Part shown: in pieces, positions 1-7,590 of the stretch | Numbering within the stretch: position 1 is the stretch's first letter | How the letters are laid out: each line of letters starts with the position of its first letter | From: Lachnospiraceae bacterium | GTDB taxonomy: Bacteria > Bacillota > Clostridia > Lachnospirales > Bianqueaceae | Direction: 5' to 3' | DNA: 64,000 nucleotides | Assembly: GCA_022794035.1 (NCBI GenBank) | Contig: JAAWDX010000005.1 | Location: 62,001-126,000 of the forward strand | The notes under the pieces: generated by a model | Databases searched by the model: none | Seen by the model: only the letters and a program-made list of their open reading frames with translations | Told to the model about the DNA's origin: nothing | Translations under genes and position numbers: made by a program

Positions 1-143
1 ATAATTTCTTCGTATTCATTAATAATTTCAAACGTAGCATAAGCTGTTATTTTCCCGTTGACAATAGAGCTGAGAATTTTTCTGGGAAATCCACCAAAAA
101 ACACACCTGAGATTAAAACATTAGTATCTATAACAATTCTCAT
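1..143 (-). CDS. PIN-domain toxin, 5' part only (runs off window)
   Basis: Reading leftward from the ATG at 143, the protein begins MRIVIDTNVLISGVFF, the N-terminal PIN signature with the first metal-binding Asp at residue 6 in IDTNVL. PIN toxins of this kind are Mg-dependent RNases of VapC-like toxin-antitoxin pairs. Only about 47 codons are inside the window, so the remaining acidic residues cannot be checked. The start ATG overlaps the stop of the antitoxin (ATGA), so the two are translationally coupled. PIN assignment is from the visible motif; toxin activity is inferred from the pairing. Confidence 0.85.
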   Translation of the reverse strand, partial: MRIVIDTNVLISGVFFGGFPRKILSSIVNGKITAYATFEIINEYEEI

Positions 144-406
144 GTTCTTTTTTTCCTTCTTGAAGATTTAATGATATCATTAACGTCATTTTCGGTATAG
201 CCAACAGTTGCTGCCCATTTTTGTGCCTCGTCTAACGTTGCTTCAAATTCTTCTGCGGAGGGAAGCTTTAATGGTTTAAGCATGATAACATCTCCGGAGG
301 CATATGCAACCAACTTATCTCCGGTATCAATTGACAAGCGTTCACGAATGCTGACCGGGAGGGAAATCTGTCCTTTTGAAGAAACGGTTAATATCTGTGT
401 ATTCAT
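140..406 (-). CDS. AbrB/MazE/SpoVT-type antitoxin
   Basis: This 88-residue protein opens with a swapped-hairpin AbrB DNA-binding domain: the segment TVSSKGQISLPVSIRERL (residues 7-24) is the family hallmark. The C-terminal half is charged and probably wraps the PIN toxin encoded by the next gene, whose start overlaps this stop. A clear ribosome binding site (AAAGGAG on the minus strand, 418-424) precedes the ATG. Antitoxins of this class normally repress their own operon together with the toxin, which fits the perfect inverted repeat at 427-441 just upstream. Confidence 0.88.
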   Translation of the reverse strand: MNTQILTVSSKGQISLPVSIRERLSIDTGDKLVAYASGDVIMLKPLKLPSAEEFEATLDEAQKWAATVGYTENDVNDIIKSSRRKKRT

Positions 407-426
407 TTAATTTTTACTCCTTTTAG

Positions 427-441
427 GTAAGATTTTCTTAC
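427..441. promoter_or_regulatory. Inverted repeat, probable antitoxin operator
   Basis: GTAAG-ATTTT-CTTAC is a perfect 5-bp inverted repeat directly upstream of the ribosome binding site of the antitoxin gene. AbrB-type antitoxins usually bind such a site to autoregulate. An AT-rich -10-like element (CATAAT on the minus strand) lies just beyond it. Function is inferred from position. Confidence 0.45.
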
Positions 442-558
442 TTATATTATGCCACGATATAGCTATTTATACAAGAAAATTATTATCCACCATTCCTATC
501 GTTTTCTTCCTAGCCGGTTTCACTCATATAGCGTTTTAATAATAAACCTCAATTAATA

Positions 559-595
559 AAGGAACCGGAGCATGAAGTTTCGGTTCCTTTTCTTT
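559..595. terminator. Intrinsic terminator downstream of asnS
   Basis: A 9-bp stem AAGGAACCG / CGGTTCCTT (559-567 and 581-589) has a T-rich tract on both sides (TTTTCTTT to the right on plus, TTTATTAATT on minus). It lies 20 nt beyond the asnS stop and probably ends that transcript. Confidence 0.7.
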
Positions 596-609
596 GCTTG
601 AAAATGATT

Positions 610-2007
610 TTAAAAATCCAGATTGTTGACGGTACGCGGGAAAGGAATTACATCGCGGATATTGGTCATACCGGTGACGTACATAATGAGCCTCTCAAAG
701 CCAAGGCCAAATCCGCCGTGACGTACGCTTCCATAGCGGCGCAGATCCAGATACCACCAGTAATCCTCTTCGCGCATGCCAAGCTCACGGATGCGCGTTT
801 CCAAAATGTTCAGACGCTCCTCACGCTGGCTGCCGCCGCAAAGCTCTCCGACACCGGGAACCAAAAGATCGGCTGCAGCAACGGTCTTTTCGTCATCATT
901 GAGGCGCATATAGAAGGATTTGATCTCCTTTGGATAATCCGTAACGAAAACCGGTGTACCCTCAAAGGCAACCTCCGTCAGATAGCGCTCATGCTCTGTC
1001 TGCAAATCGCAGCCCCATTCGGGCTTGTAATCAAACTGCTTGCCGCTCGCCTGCAGAATTTCAATGGCCTTTGTATAAGAGCAGCGCACAAAGTCTTTAT
1101 TCACAATGGTGTTCAAACGCTCTAAAACCGTCTTATCTACAAAGCCGTTAAAGAAGGCAAGCTCATCAGCGGCATGCTCAAGCAGATAGCGAATTACATA
1201 TTTAAGCATATCCTCTTCGAGCTGCATCACATCGGCAAGATCTGCAAAGCAGATTTCAGGCTCCATCATCCAGAATTCGGCCGCATGGCGCGGCGTATTG
1301 CTGTTTTCAGCACGGAAGGTAGGGCCAAAGGTGTAGATATTGCGGAAGGCGGTAGCAAAGGTCTCGCCGTTTAATTGACCGCTGACAGTAAGGTTAGCCT
1401 CTTTGCCGAAAAAGTCTTCGCTGTAGTCAATTTTTCCGTCTTCGCCGGTGGGCACGGAGGCAAGATCAAGCGTCGTCAGGCGAAACATTTCGCCGGCGCC
1501 TTCACAATCACTGCCGGTGATGATCGGCGTATTAACATAAACAAAATCACGCTCCTGAAAGAAACGATGAATGGCAAAGGCCGCCAGAGAACGCACGCGA
1601 AATACGGCCTGAAACGTGTTGGAGCGAGGACGCAAATGTGCAATTGTACGCAGGTATTCAAAGGAATGCCGCTTTTTTTGCAAAGGATAGTCGGGAGTCG
1701 AAAGTCCTTCGATTTCAACCGAAGCGGCCTGAAGCTCGAAAGGCTGTTTGGCCTGGGGCGTCATCACAAGCCGTCCGGTCACAATGATAGAGGAACCAAC
1801 GGGCAAGCGGCTGATTTCACTGAAATTATTCAGCTTGGACTCCTCGTATACGATCTGTAAAGTGTTAAAAGAGGTACCGTCATGAAGCACGATGAACCCC
1901 AGAGACTTAGAGTCCCGAATACTGCGCACCCAACCGGTGACAGTGATGGTTTGATCCGCATATTGATCAGGCTTCTTAAAAAGCTCACGGATTAAAACAC
2001 AGTCCAC
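610..2007 (-). CDS. asnS: Asparaginyl-tRNA synthetase
   Basis: The 465-residue protein charges tRNA-Asn with asparagine using ATP in the cytoplasm. The N-terminal OB-fold anticodon-binding domain (about 1-110, with [13 protein letters not shown]) is followed by the class II catalytic core: the motif 2 region is [15 protein letters not shown] and motif 3 is [15 protein letters not shown] near residues 432-446. Length matches bacterial AsnRS. The WMMEPE segment after motif 2 and the AsnS-type active site separate it from aspartyl- and lysyl-tRNA synthetases. A ribosome binding site (AAAGGAG) precedes the ATG. No T-box sequence is present in its short leader. Confidence 0.96.
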   Translation of the reverse strand: MDCVLIRELFKKPDQYADQTITVTGWVRSIRDSKSLGFIVLHDGTSFNTLQIVYEESKLNNFSEISRLPVGSSIIVTGRLVMTPQAKQPFELQAASVEIEGLSTPDYPLQKKRHSFEYLRTIAHLRPRSNTFQAVFRVRSLAAFAIHRFFQERDFVYVNTPIITGSDCEGAGEMFRLTTLDLASVPTGEDGKIDYSEDFFGKEANLTVSGQLNGETFATAFRNIYTFGPTFRAENSNTPRHAAEFWMMEPEICFADLADVMQLEEDMLKYVIRYLLEHAADELAFFNGFVDKTVLERLNTIVNKDFVRCSYTKAIEILQASGKQFDYKPEWGCDLQTEHERYLTEVAFEGTPVFVTDYPKEIKSFYMRLNDDEKTVAAADLLVPGVGELCGGSQREERLNILETRIRELGMREEDYWWYLDLRRYGSVRHGGFGLGFERLIMYVTGMTNIRDVIPFPRTVNNLDF

Positions 2008-2025
2008 ATTAAAACTCCTTTCTTG

Positions 2026-2044
2026 CTCAGGTTATATTCCTGAG
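2026..2044. promoter_or_regulatory. asnS: Perfect inverted repeat in the asnS leader
   Basis: CTCAGG-TTATATT-CCTGAG forms a 6-bp inverted repeat with a 7-nt spacer about 19 nt before the asnS start codon. It could be a protein operator or a small 5' UTR hairpin. No known motif was recognised. Confidence 0.35.
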
Positions 2045-2082
2045 TTAATTTGATGATACTAGTTTTATCTGCCGCGCAGCAT

Positions 2083-2111
2083 TTGACAGATGATGGAAAT
2101 ATCGGTATAAT
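2083..2111 (+). promoter_or_regulatory. Consensus sigma-A promoter for the DUF4358 lipoprotein gene
   Basis: TTGACA (2083-2088), 17-bp spacer, TATAAT (2106-2111): an exact consensus promoter reading towards the gene at 2202. Confidence 0.88.
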
Positions 2112-2201
2112 GCTACAGAAAACAGATTACAGACCATTATAGCATTGCACCTTAAAATTGGCAAGGACAAAATTTCAGTCTGTAAACGGAGGATTTTTAC
2201 A

Positions 2202-2717
2202 ATGAAAAAGAAAAGAAAAGGGCTCGCCCTCATATGCGGCCTGCTGCTGTCACTGAGCATGATCGGCTGCAGCGCGCCAAAGGACATCTCCCTGCAGGAG
2301 GTTCACGCGCAGATCAAAGAAGCATACGGAGAAAACTATTTGCCCTCCATGCCCTATGATTCACAGATTCTGGAGACGATATACGGCATAAAGCCAGAAT
2401 GGGTCGAAGAATTTACGGCTGAAGGGCCGGCAATGAGCGCGCATGTGGATACCTTTATTGCCATCAAGGCAACAGAGGGGAATGCCGACAATGTCAAAAA
2501 TGCGCTGGAAGCCTATAAGCAGGCCAATATAGAATCCGGATTTAACTATCCCATGAATCTGGCCAAGATCGAACAGTCAGAGGTCTATCAGATCGGCGAT
2601 TACGTGTTCTATCTTCTGCTGGGCGCTTATTATGAAGGCGAAGATGAGAACGAGGAGCCGGCCTTCTATCAGGAGCAGACCAAGATCGGTCTCGATGTGC
2701 TCAAGCAATACGAATAA
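2202..2717 (+). CDS. DUF4358 family lipoprotein
   Basis: The 171-residue protein starts MKKKRKGLALICGLLLSLS and has a lipobox ending at Cys23 (MIGC), so it should be exported and lipid-anchored on the outer face of the membrane. The mature part (LQEVHAQIKEAYGENYLPSMPYD and on) resembles DUF4358 proteins common in Lachnospiraceae, whose function is not known. The ATG at 2202 is chosen over an in-frame ATG at 2145 because it has ribosome binding site ACGGAGGA and starts the signal peptide. It has its own perfect promoter, and it ends 7 nt from the convergent glgB stop. Confidence 0.8.
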   Translation: MKKKRKGLALICGLLLSLSMIGCSAPKDISLQEVHAQIKEAYGENYLPSMPYDSQILETIYGIKPEWVEEFTAEGPAMSAHVDTFIAIKATEGNADNVKNALEAYKQANIESGFNYPMNLAKIEQSEVYQIGDYVFYLLLGAYYEGEDENEEPAFYQEQTKIGLDVLKQYE

Positions 2718-2724
2718 CAGAGGC

Positions 2725-4503
2725 TCAAAGCTTAAAGAGCAGACCACTAAAGGGCGGCAGATCCAGCATCAGCTGCCCTTTTTGATAGGTAAAAAGCTTT
2801 TTTGGCTCAGCCGTTTGACCGCCAAAACATTCTTCATCGCTGCACAGCAGCAAAGCCGGACGAGATTTGCCGGCAAGCTTTAAGCTAAAGGCATGCCGGG
2901 GTTCATCCGAGAAATTAAAGACTGCCAATAGACTTTCTTTTTCGGTATGACGCAAAAAAGCATACACGCTGAGCGCCTCCTCATGGCAGTCCACCCACTG
3001 AAATCCTTCCTGCTCATGATCGGCGGCATACAAGGCTGGATGCGTCATATAGAGCTCATTTAGCCGGCGCAGATAATGATAAAAGCTGTCATGATTCGGA
3101 TAGCGCAGGATATCCCAGTCCTGCTCGCGCGATTCATCCCATTCGCGCAGCTGCCCGATCTCACCGCCCATGAAATTCAGCTTTTTTCCTGGATGCGTCA
3201 TCATATACAGATAGAGCGCACGCCCCTGAGGAAATTTATCTTCATAGTCCCCCTGCATTTTCTGCAGGATCGTGGCCTTGCCATGCACATTCTCATCATG
3301 GGAAAAGGGCAGCAGATAGCGTTCGTTATAATAATACATCATAGAAAAGGTAAGCTTATGATAATGCTGCGGCCGCTCCTGCGGCGTTTTTTTGAAATAA
3401 TCAAGCGTGTCATTCATCCAGCCCAGATCCCATTTGTAATCAAAGTCCAGACCGCCGGAGGCGGCAGAGGCAGTAACGCCCGGATAGCTGGTAGAATCCT
3501 CTGCGATGAGCATGGCAGACGGATGAAGCTCATGAAGAGCCTGATTCATATTCCGAAGAAAAGCAGCCGCGGCATGGTTGACGCCTCTGGCGGGATCGCC
3601 CTGCCAATACAGAGCACGGCTGATGGCATCCATACGCAGTCCGTCGAAGTGGTATTCGCTGAGCCAGTAATTGGCGGCTGACTGCAGGAAAGAGCACACA
3701 TCAGGGCGGGAATGGATGAAATTGTAGGTGCCCCATTCGCTTTCGCCTACATCGTGGTGCGGATATTCGTAGAGCGCTGTGCCGTCAAATTGATGAAGAC
3801 CGTAGGAATCGACGGCAAAATGAATGGGCACGAAGTCGAGGATAGCACCCAGACCGGCCTGATGCAGCTGGTCGATGAGGGATTTGAGCTGCCGCGGCGT
3901 GCCATAGCGCGAGGTGGGACTGAAAAAACCGGTGTTCTGATAGCCCCAGGAGCCATCGAAGGGATGCTCGGAGAGCGGCATGAATTCGACATGCGTGTAG
4001 TGGCTTTGCTTCAGATAGGCGATGAGGGGCTCGGCAAGCTCTTCATAGCTGTACCAGCCGTTTGGGGCGTCCGGATTGGTACGCCAGGAGCCGAAATGCA
4101 GCTCATAGATATTGAGCGGGTCATGAAAGCAGCGTGTTCGTTTTTTCATCCATTTTTGATCATGAAAGGTATAGTCGTTCAGATCAACAATACGCGAGCA
4201 AAGACCGGGACGCAGCTCCATACTGAAACCATAGGGGTCAGAGTGGCGCACACGGGTGCCGGCATGATCATAGATGCAGTAGTGATAGAGCTGACCGGGA
4301 GCCGCCTGCGGATGGTCATATTCATAAAACTGGCTGTTTCGCTGCATGTCAATCTCCTGCCAGTTTGTAAATTCTCCCATCAGCGTTACGCGGCTGGCGG
4401 CTGGGGCATAAACGCGAAACTGTGTGCCGCCAGCATGGGGATGAGCGCCGAAAAACTGATAGGCGTCCATGGTCTGACCTTGATAGAAAGCTTGAAAATC
4501 CAT
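2725..4503 (-). CDS. glgB: 1,4-alpha-glucan branching enzyme
   Basis: The 592-residue enzyme makes alpha-1,6 branches in glycogen by cutting and transferring alpha-1,4 chains. The N-terminal CBM48 domain (about 15-105, QFFGAHPHAGGTQFRVYAP) precedes a GH13 barrel. Catalytic residues are visible: Asp292 in GLRMDAIS as nucleophile, Glu335 in LIAEDS as acid/base, and the HDEN segment as the third site. The ATG at 4503 follows GGAG closely. Two in-frame ATGs upstream (4515, 4542) are less likely, because the far one sits inside a terminator hairpin. No other glycogen gene is adjacent. Only 25 nt separate this start from the upstream guaB terminator, so its promoter is unclear. Confidence 0.93.
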   Translation of the reverse strand: MDFQAFYQGQTMDAYQFFGAHPHAGGTQFRVYAPAASRVTLMGEFTNWQEIDMQRNSQFYEYDHPQAAPGQLYHYCIYDHAGTRVRHSDPYGFSMELRPGLCSRIVDLNDYTFHDQKWMKKRTRCFHDPLNIYELHFGSWRTNPDAPNGWYSYEELAEPLIAYLKQSHYTHVEFMPLSEHPFDGSWGYQNTGFFSPTSRYGTPRQLKSLIDQLHQAGLGAILDFVPIHFAVDSYGLHQFDGTALYEYPHHDVGESEWGTYNFIHSRPDVCSFLQSAANYWLSEYHFDGLRMDAISRALYWQGDPARGVNHAAAAFLRNMNQALHELHPSAMLIAEDSTSYPGVTASAASGGLDFDYKWDLGWMNDTLDYFKKTPQERPQHYHKLTFSMMYYYNERYLLPFSHDENVHGKATILQKMQGDYEDKFPQGRALYLYMMTHPGKKLNFMGGEIGQLREWDESREQDWDILRYPNHDSFYHYLRRLNELYMTHPALYAADHEQEGFQWVDCHEEALSVYAFLRHTEKESLLAVFNFSDEPRHAFSLKLAGKSRPALLLCSDEECFGGQTAEPKKLFTYQKGQLMLDLPPFSGLLFKL

Positions 4504-4516
4504 ACTATTCTCCATT

Positions 4517-4571
4517 AAAAAGAGGTAGAGAGCCTGGTTCATACGGTTGGTTATGCCGAGAACCAGGCTCT
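4517..4571 (-). terminator. Intrinsic terminator of guaB, abutting the glgB start
   Basis: Twelve-bp perfect stem AGAGCCTGGTTC / GAACCAGGCTCT (4529-4540 and 4560-4571). On the minus strand it is followed by a pyrimidine run ending CTCTTTTT. It lies between guaB and glgB, which read the same way. Confidence 0.85.
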
Positions 4572-4593
4572 TTGCGTCAATAGTGTTTATTAT

Positions 4594-6099
4594 TTATTTG
4601 GGCTGCTCGCTGTTTTTAAGGGTTACGTCGTGATAGCCGCCTTCTACGATGCTGGTGGCAGAAACGAGCGTGATCTTGGCCTTTTCCTGCAGCTCAGGAA
4701 TGCTCAGGCAGCCGCAGTTGCACATCGTGTGCTTTACCTTGCTCAGGGACAGGTTGACATTGTCTTTCAGGCTGCCGGCATAGGGCACATAGGAATCCAC
4801 GCCTTCCTCAAAGGAAAGCTTTTTGTCGCCGCCCATATCGTAGCGCTGCCAGTTGCGGGCGCGGTTGGAGCCCTCGCCCCAGTATTCCTTCATATATGTA
4901 CCGTTCACCATGATGCGATTGGTGGGGCTTTCGTCAAAGCGGGCGAAATAACGGCCCAGCATCATGAAGTCAGCACCCATGGCCAGAGCCAGCGTCATAT
5001 GATAGTCGTGCACGATGCCGCCGTCGGAGCAGATCGGGATATAAATACCGGTTTCCTTAAAATATTCATCACGTGCCTGCGCAACCTCAATGACGGCGCT
5101 GGCTTGTCCGCGGCCGATACCCTTTTGCTCACGAGTGATACAGATGGAGCCGCCGCCGATACCGATTTTAATAAAGTCAGCGCCTGCCTTAGCCAGATAC
5201 AAAAAGCCCTCGCGGTCAACTACGTTGCCGGCGCCTACCTTTACGCTGTCGCCGTATTTAGAACGGATGAAGTCGAGCGTCAGCTTCTGCCATTCGGAAA
5301 AGCCCTCGGAGGAATCGATACACAGCACATCTGCACCGGCCTCTACTAAAGCGGGCACGCGCTCCGCATAATCGCGCGTATTGATGCCCGCACCCACGAT
5401 GTAGCGCTTGTGCTCATCCAGCATTTCATTGGGGTTTTCCTTATGGGATGAGTAATCCTTGCGGAAAACAAAATATTTCAGGCGCTGGTGCTCGTCCACA
5501 ATCGGTAGGGAGTTGAGCTTATGCTCCCAGATAATATCATTTGCTTCTTTTAAGGTAATGCCGTCCTTAGCATAAATAATGGACTCAAACGGCGTCATAA
5601 ATTCCTTGACCTTGGTCTGAGGATCCATACGGCTCACACGATAATCACGGCTTGTCACAATGCCGACCAGCTTGCCGGTGGGCGTGCCGTCCTCTGTCAC
5701 CGCCATGGTGCTGTGCCCGGTCTCCTGCTTGAGCGCGAGCACATCCGCCAGCGTATCTTCAGGATTGATATTCGAGTCACTGGCAACAAAGCCGGCCTTG
5801 TAATTCTTTACGCGTGCCACCATGGCCGCCTCTTCTTCAATCGTCTGAGAGCCGTAAATAAAAGAAACGCCACCCTCTGTGGCCAGCGCAATGGCCATTT
5901 TTTCGCCGGATACCGACTGCATGATCGCAGAAACCATCGGGATATTCAGGCTAAGAGGGCACTCCTCCTGCCCCTTGCGGTACTTAACCAGAGGAGTTTT
6001 AAGGCTAACATTACTGGGAATGCACTCAGAAGAGGAATATCCCGGCACCAGCAGATACTCGCTAAAGGTGTGGGAAGGTTCGGAAAAATAATAAGCCAT
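4594..6099 (-). CDS. guaB: Inosine-5'-monophosphate dehydrogenase (T. foetus-like type)
   Basis: The 501-residue enzyme oxidises IMP to XMP with NAD+, the committed step of GTP synthesis. A TIM barrel carries an inserted CBS pair (about 105-225). The catalytic Cys320 lies in [18 protein letters not shown] and the Arg419-Tyr420 dyad in RARNWQRYD. These motifs, and most of the chain, look very close to the IMPDH of the protist Tritrichomonas foetus as remembered (Cys319, Arg418-Tyr419), unlike the usual bacterial GPGSICTTR loop. It is a monocistronic unit with promoter at 6138-6166, ribosome binding site AAAGGAG and its own terminator. Confidence 0.95.
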   Translation of the reverse strand: MAYYFSEPSHTFSEYLLVPGYSSSECIPSNVSLKTPLVKYRKGQEECPLSLNIPMVSAIMQSVSGEKMAIALATEGGVSFIYGSQTIEEEAAMVARVKNYKAGFVASDSNINPEDTLADVLALKQETGHSTMAVTEDGTPTGKLVGIVTSRDYRVSRMDPQTKVKEFMTPFESIIYAKDGITLKEANDIIWEHKLNSLPIVDEHQRLKYFVFRKDYSSHKENPNEMLDEHKRYIVGAGINTRDYAERVPALVEAGADVLCIDSSEGFSEWQKLTLDFIRSKYGDSVKVGAGNVVDREGFLYLAKAGADFIKIGIGGGSICITREQKGIGRGQASAVIEVAQARDEYFKETGIYIPICSDGGIVHDYHMTLALAMGADFMMLGRYFARFDESPTNRIMVNGTYMKEYWGEGSNRARNWQRYDMGGDKKLSFEEGVDSYVPYAGSLKDNVNLSLSKVKHTMCNCGCLSIPELQEKAKITLVSATSIVEGGYHDVTLKNSEQPK

Positions 6100-6137
6100 T
6101 GTAAGAGTCTCCTTTACGTATTCTAATTTAATTTGTT

Positions 6138-6166
6138 ATTATATCAGCCGCCCCTTAGTTGGTCAA
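6138..6166 (-). promoter_or_regulatory. guaB: guaB promoter
   Basis: On the minus strand TTGACC (6161-6166), 17-bp spacer, TATAAT (6138-6143), giving a leader of about 30 nt before the guaB start. No purine riboswitch fits in so short a leader. Confidence 0.85.
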
Positions 6167-6231
6167 TCCCGTTTTATCACAAAGCCAAAAAGAAAATTTT
6201 GAAGAATGTGAGCGATTTGCATAAAAACTGC

Positions 6232-6388
6232 AGGAGGCTCTTGCAAAATAGGTTGGCCCGCGGGGCGGGCAGCCGCTGATGGCCTACTTCATCAGAGGTG
6301 CGTCGCCTGGGCACATTGCGCCTGTGGCGCTAAACGGGCAAGAATAAAGGGTTTTGCCGGCGGCCCCTAAAAAAGCTGCTTTTCTTTA
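6232..6388 (+). ncRNA. Candidate structured non-coding RNA of unknown family
   Basis: This GC-rich stretch in an otherwise AT-rich intergenic region has several strong stems: GGTT-g-GCCCGC with GCGGGC-AGCC (6251-6274), CTGATG/CATCAG (6276-6295) and GCGCC/GGCGC (6318-6330). A terminator-like stem GGCGGC/GCTGCT (6359-6364, 6375-6380) is followed by TTTCTTTATTT. A possible promoter TTGAAG-17-TAAAAA lies at 6199-6227. It does not overlap the guaB leader, and it ends before the Tad leader starts. It was not recognised as SRP RNA, 6S RNA, RNase P or tmRNA. Transcription and strand are inferred. Confidence 0.5.
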
Positions 6389-6431
6389 TTTACAAAAATA
6401 GATTTTGGCAGAAAAAATACGATAATAGAAG

Positions 6432-6608
6432 TACAGTGAAAAACCGTGTCACGGAAATCCAAAAGGATTTCATGGTAGTATGATGGGTTTGTTTTGCTGT
6501 AGGTGGTGCATGGCTTCGAGACAATCTCTAGCCAACTGGAGCCCGGAATCTTTTGTCAAATTACAGCGAAGCTATGGGCCTTGAGATTCCGGGTGCTTTT
6601 TAAGGAGG
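6432..6608 (+). promoter_or_regulatory. Structured leader (riboswitch candidate) of the Tad operon
   Basis: Between an AT-rich promoter-like region (GATAAT at 6421-6426) and the first Tad gene the RNA can form: hairpin GAAATCC-AAAA-GGATTTC (6454-6471); hairpin TGGCT..GAGA-CAA-TCTC..AGCCA (6511-6534); a long-range pairing GCTGTA/TACAGC (6496-6501 with 6562-6567); and a terminator (6542-6601). The last base of the terminator T-run touches the ribosome binding site AAGGAGG (6602-6608), so folding would decide both elongation and translation. This is the layout of a riboswitch or attenuator. It did not match c-di-GMP-I or c-di-GMP-II aptamers by eye, though c-di-GMP would be a fitting ligand for a pilus operon. 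Confidence 0.5.
6542..6601 (+). terminator. Intrinsic terminator inside the Tad leader
   Basis: Stem CCCGGAATCT / AGATTCCGGG (6542-6551, 6584-6593), then TGC and TTTTT at 6597-6601. It precedes the operon rather than ending one, so it should act as a conditional terminator. Confidence 0.7.
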
Positions 6609-6618
6609 ACAGCAGTAG

Positions 6619-7149
6619 ATGAAGCGCTTTCAGGTGTGGGTGGATTTGCAGGACAGACAATATGCAAAGCGGCTGATTGATTTTTTAAATATGCGGTACG
6701 GCAGGCAGATGCAGGCATTTCCAAAAGGAAAGAAGGAGGTTCTGCCGGATGGGCGGGGAATTTTACTCAGCGATCGTCAGACAGAGGAAACCAAATATGG
6801 CAGGCTGATGCTGGTTTCGGCGAAGGAGGGGGTGAATCCTTATCAGTCGGGGCATCAGATTGCTAAGGCAATTTTGGAACGGTATGAGCAGGAGGGGGAG
6901 GAGTCATATTCAGAGAAAGAAGGAGAAGGCGACTGGGTGAGCGTGTACTCTGCTATCGGCGGAATCGGAAAGAGCACACTGGCCATGGGGCTGGCACAGG
7001 CATTGGCGGAGGAAGGGAAAAAGGTATTGTATTTGCCGCTGGAGGGACCCTCTGCATGGGTTTTGTATTATCAGTATCCGTTTGCATATACATTATCCGA
7101 CTTGCTGTACTGCTTTTTGATGGACGGGGCACAGAAGAGCAGGAGGTAG
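6619..7149 (+). CDS. TadZ/CpaE-like ATPase, N-terminal part up to an in-frame TAG
   Basis: This 176-codon stretch encodes a divergent receiver-like N-terminal domain (1-100) and the start of a MinD/ParA-like ATPase with P-loop SAIGGIGKST at 111-120. TadZ/CpaE proteins place Tad pilus machinery at a cell pole. The usual extra Lys of the deviant Walker A motif (SPKGGVGKST) is Ile here. A TAG at 7147-7149 stops the frame in mid-domain, and the same frame continues open to 7590. The gene is therefore either broken by a nonsense mutation, read through, or made as two chains. Ribosome binding site AAGGAGG lies 10 nt before the ATG. Confidence 0.75.
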   Translation: MKRFQVWVDLQDRQYAKRLIDFLNMRYGRQMQAFPKGKKEVLPDGRGILLSDRQTEETKYGRLMLVSAKEGVNPYQSGHQIAKAILERYEQEGEESYSEKEGEGDWVSVYSAIGGIGKSTLAMGLAQALAEEGKKVLYLPLEGPSAWVLYYQYPFAYTLSDLLYCFLMDGAQKSRR

Positions 7150-7158
7150 CTGCAGGAT

Positions 7159-7590
7159 ATGATCTATAAGCAGGGCAGCGGCGTATATTTTCTGCCGCCC
7201 TGTTTATATCCTGATGATTTGATGGAGCTCACAGAAGAAGAGATAGATGGATGGATGAATATGCTAAAGGATGCTTTTGAATATGTGATTGCGGATATGA
7301 ATAGTCAAATGATTCGGCCGCTGCGAATAGCTCTGGAAAAGAGCACACGGCTCTGCTATTTGATGGATGCTCGGGCAGAAGGGGAGGCAAAGTGGCAGGA
7401 CGTTCAGACAAGACAGCGGCAAAAGGAGCACGCGGATGTTTTTTGCCGATACGGGGAAAGGAATAAACAAAATGAGATTTTACTTCCGGAGGAGGCGCAA
7501 TTGTTTGAAATCTGTGAAGGAAAAAAGCGGTTTAGAAAGGAAACGGCGTATTTCAGATGTCTGAAAAAGACCATAGCGGCATGGAGCTGA
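7159..7590 (+). CDS. TadZ/CpaE-like ATPase, C-terminal part (same frame after the TAG)
   Basis: The 143-codon continuation lies in the same reading frame as 6619-7149 and supplies the rest of the ATPase fold, including FEYVIADMNSQM (about residues 40-51), which takes the place of the Walker B strand. The first possible start is the ATG at 7159. AGGAGG at 7141-7146 sits just before the upstream TAG, 12 nt from this ATG, so termination-reinitiation is conceivable. Without it this would be the dead end of a pseudogene. The 3' end overlaps the start of cpaF by 34 nt, as expected for an intact upstream cistron. Confidence 0.65.
   Translation: MIYKQGSGVYFLPPCLYPDDLMELTEEEIDGWMNMLKDAFEYVIADMNSQMIRPLRIALEKSTRLCYLMDARAEGEAKWQDVQTRQRQKEHADVFCRYGERNKQNEILLPEEAQLFEICEGKKRFRKETAYFRCLKKTIAAWS

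Noticed and set aside
6301..6320. CGCCTGGGCA on the plus strand, similar to the 3' element of ZTP (pfl) riboswitches
   Set aside because: The conserved 5' half of the ZTP aptamer is absent upstream, and the downstream genes are pilus genes rather than purine or folate genes.
6432..6560. Possible c-di-GMP-I or c-di-GMP-II aptamer
   Set aside because: The GGAAA and ATGATGGGTTTG pieces look suggestive, but the paired AACC needed for the type II pseudoknot and the type I core sequences were not found. Kept only as an unassigned leader.
7130..7192. Two compensating frameshifts in tadZ (an alternate frame reads TEEQEVAAGYDL)
   Set aside because: That frame also hits a stop about 14 codons on, and two events are needed. 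A single in-frame TAG is simpler.
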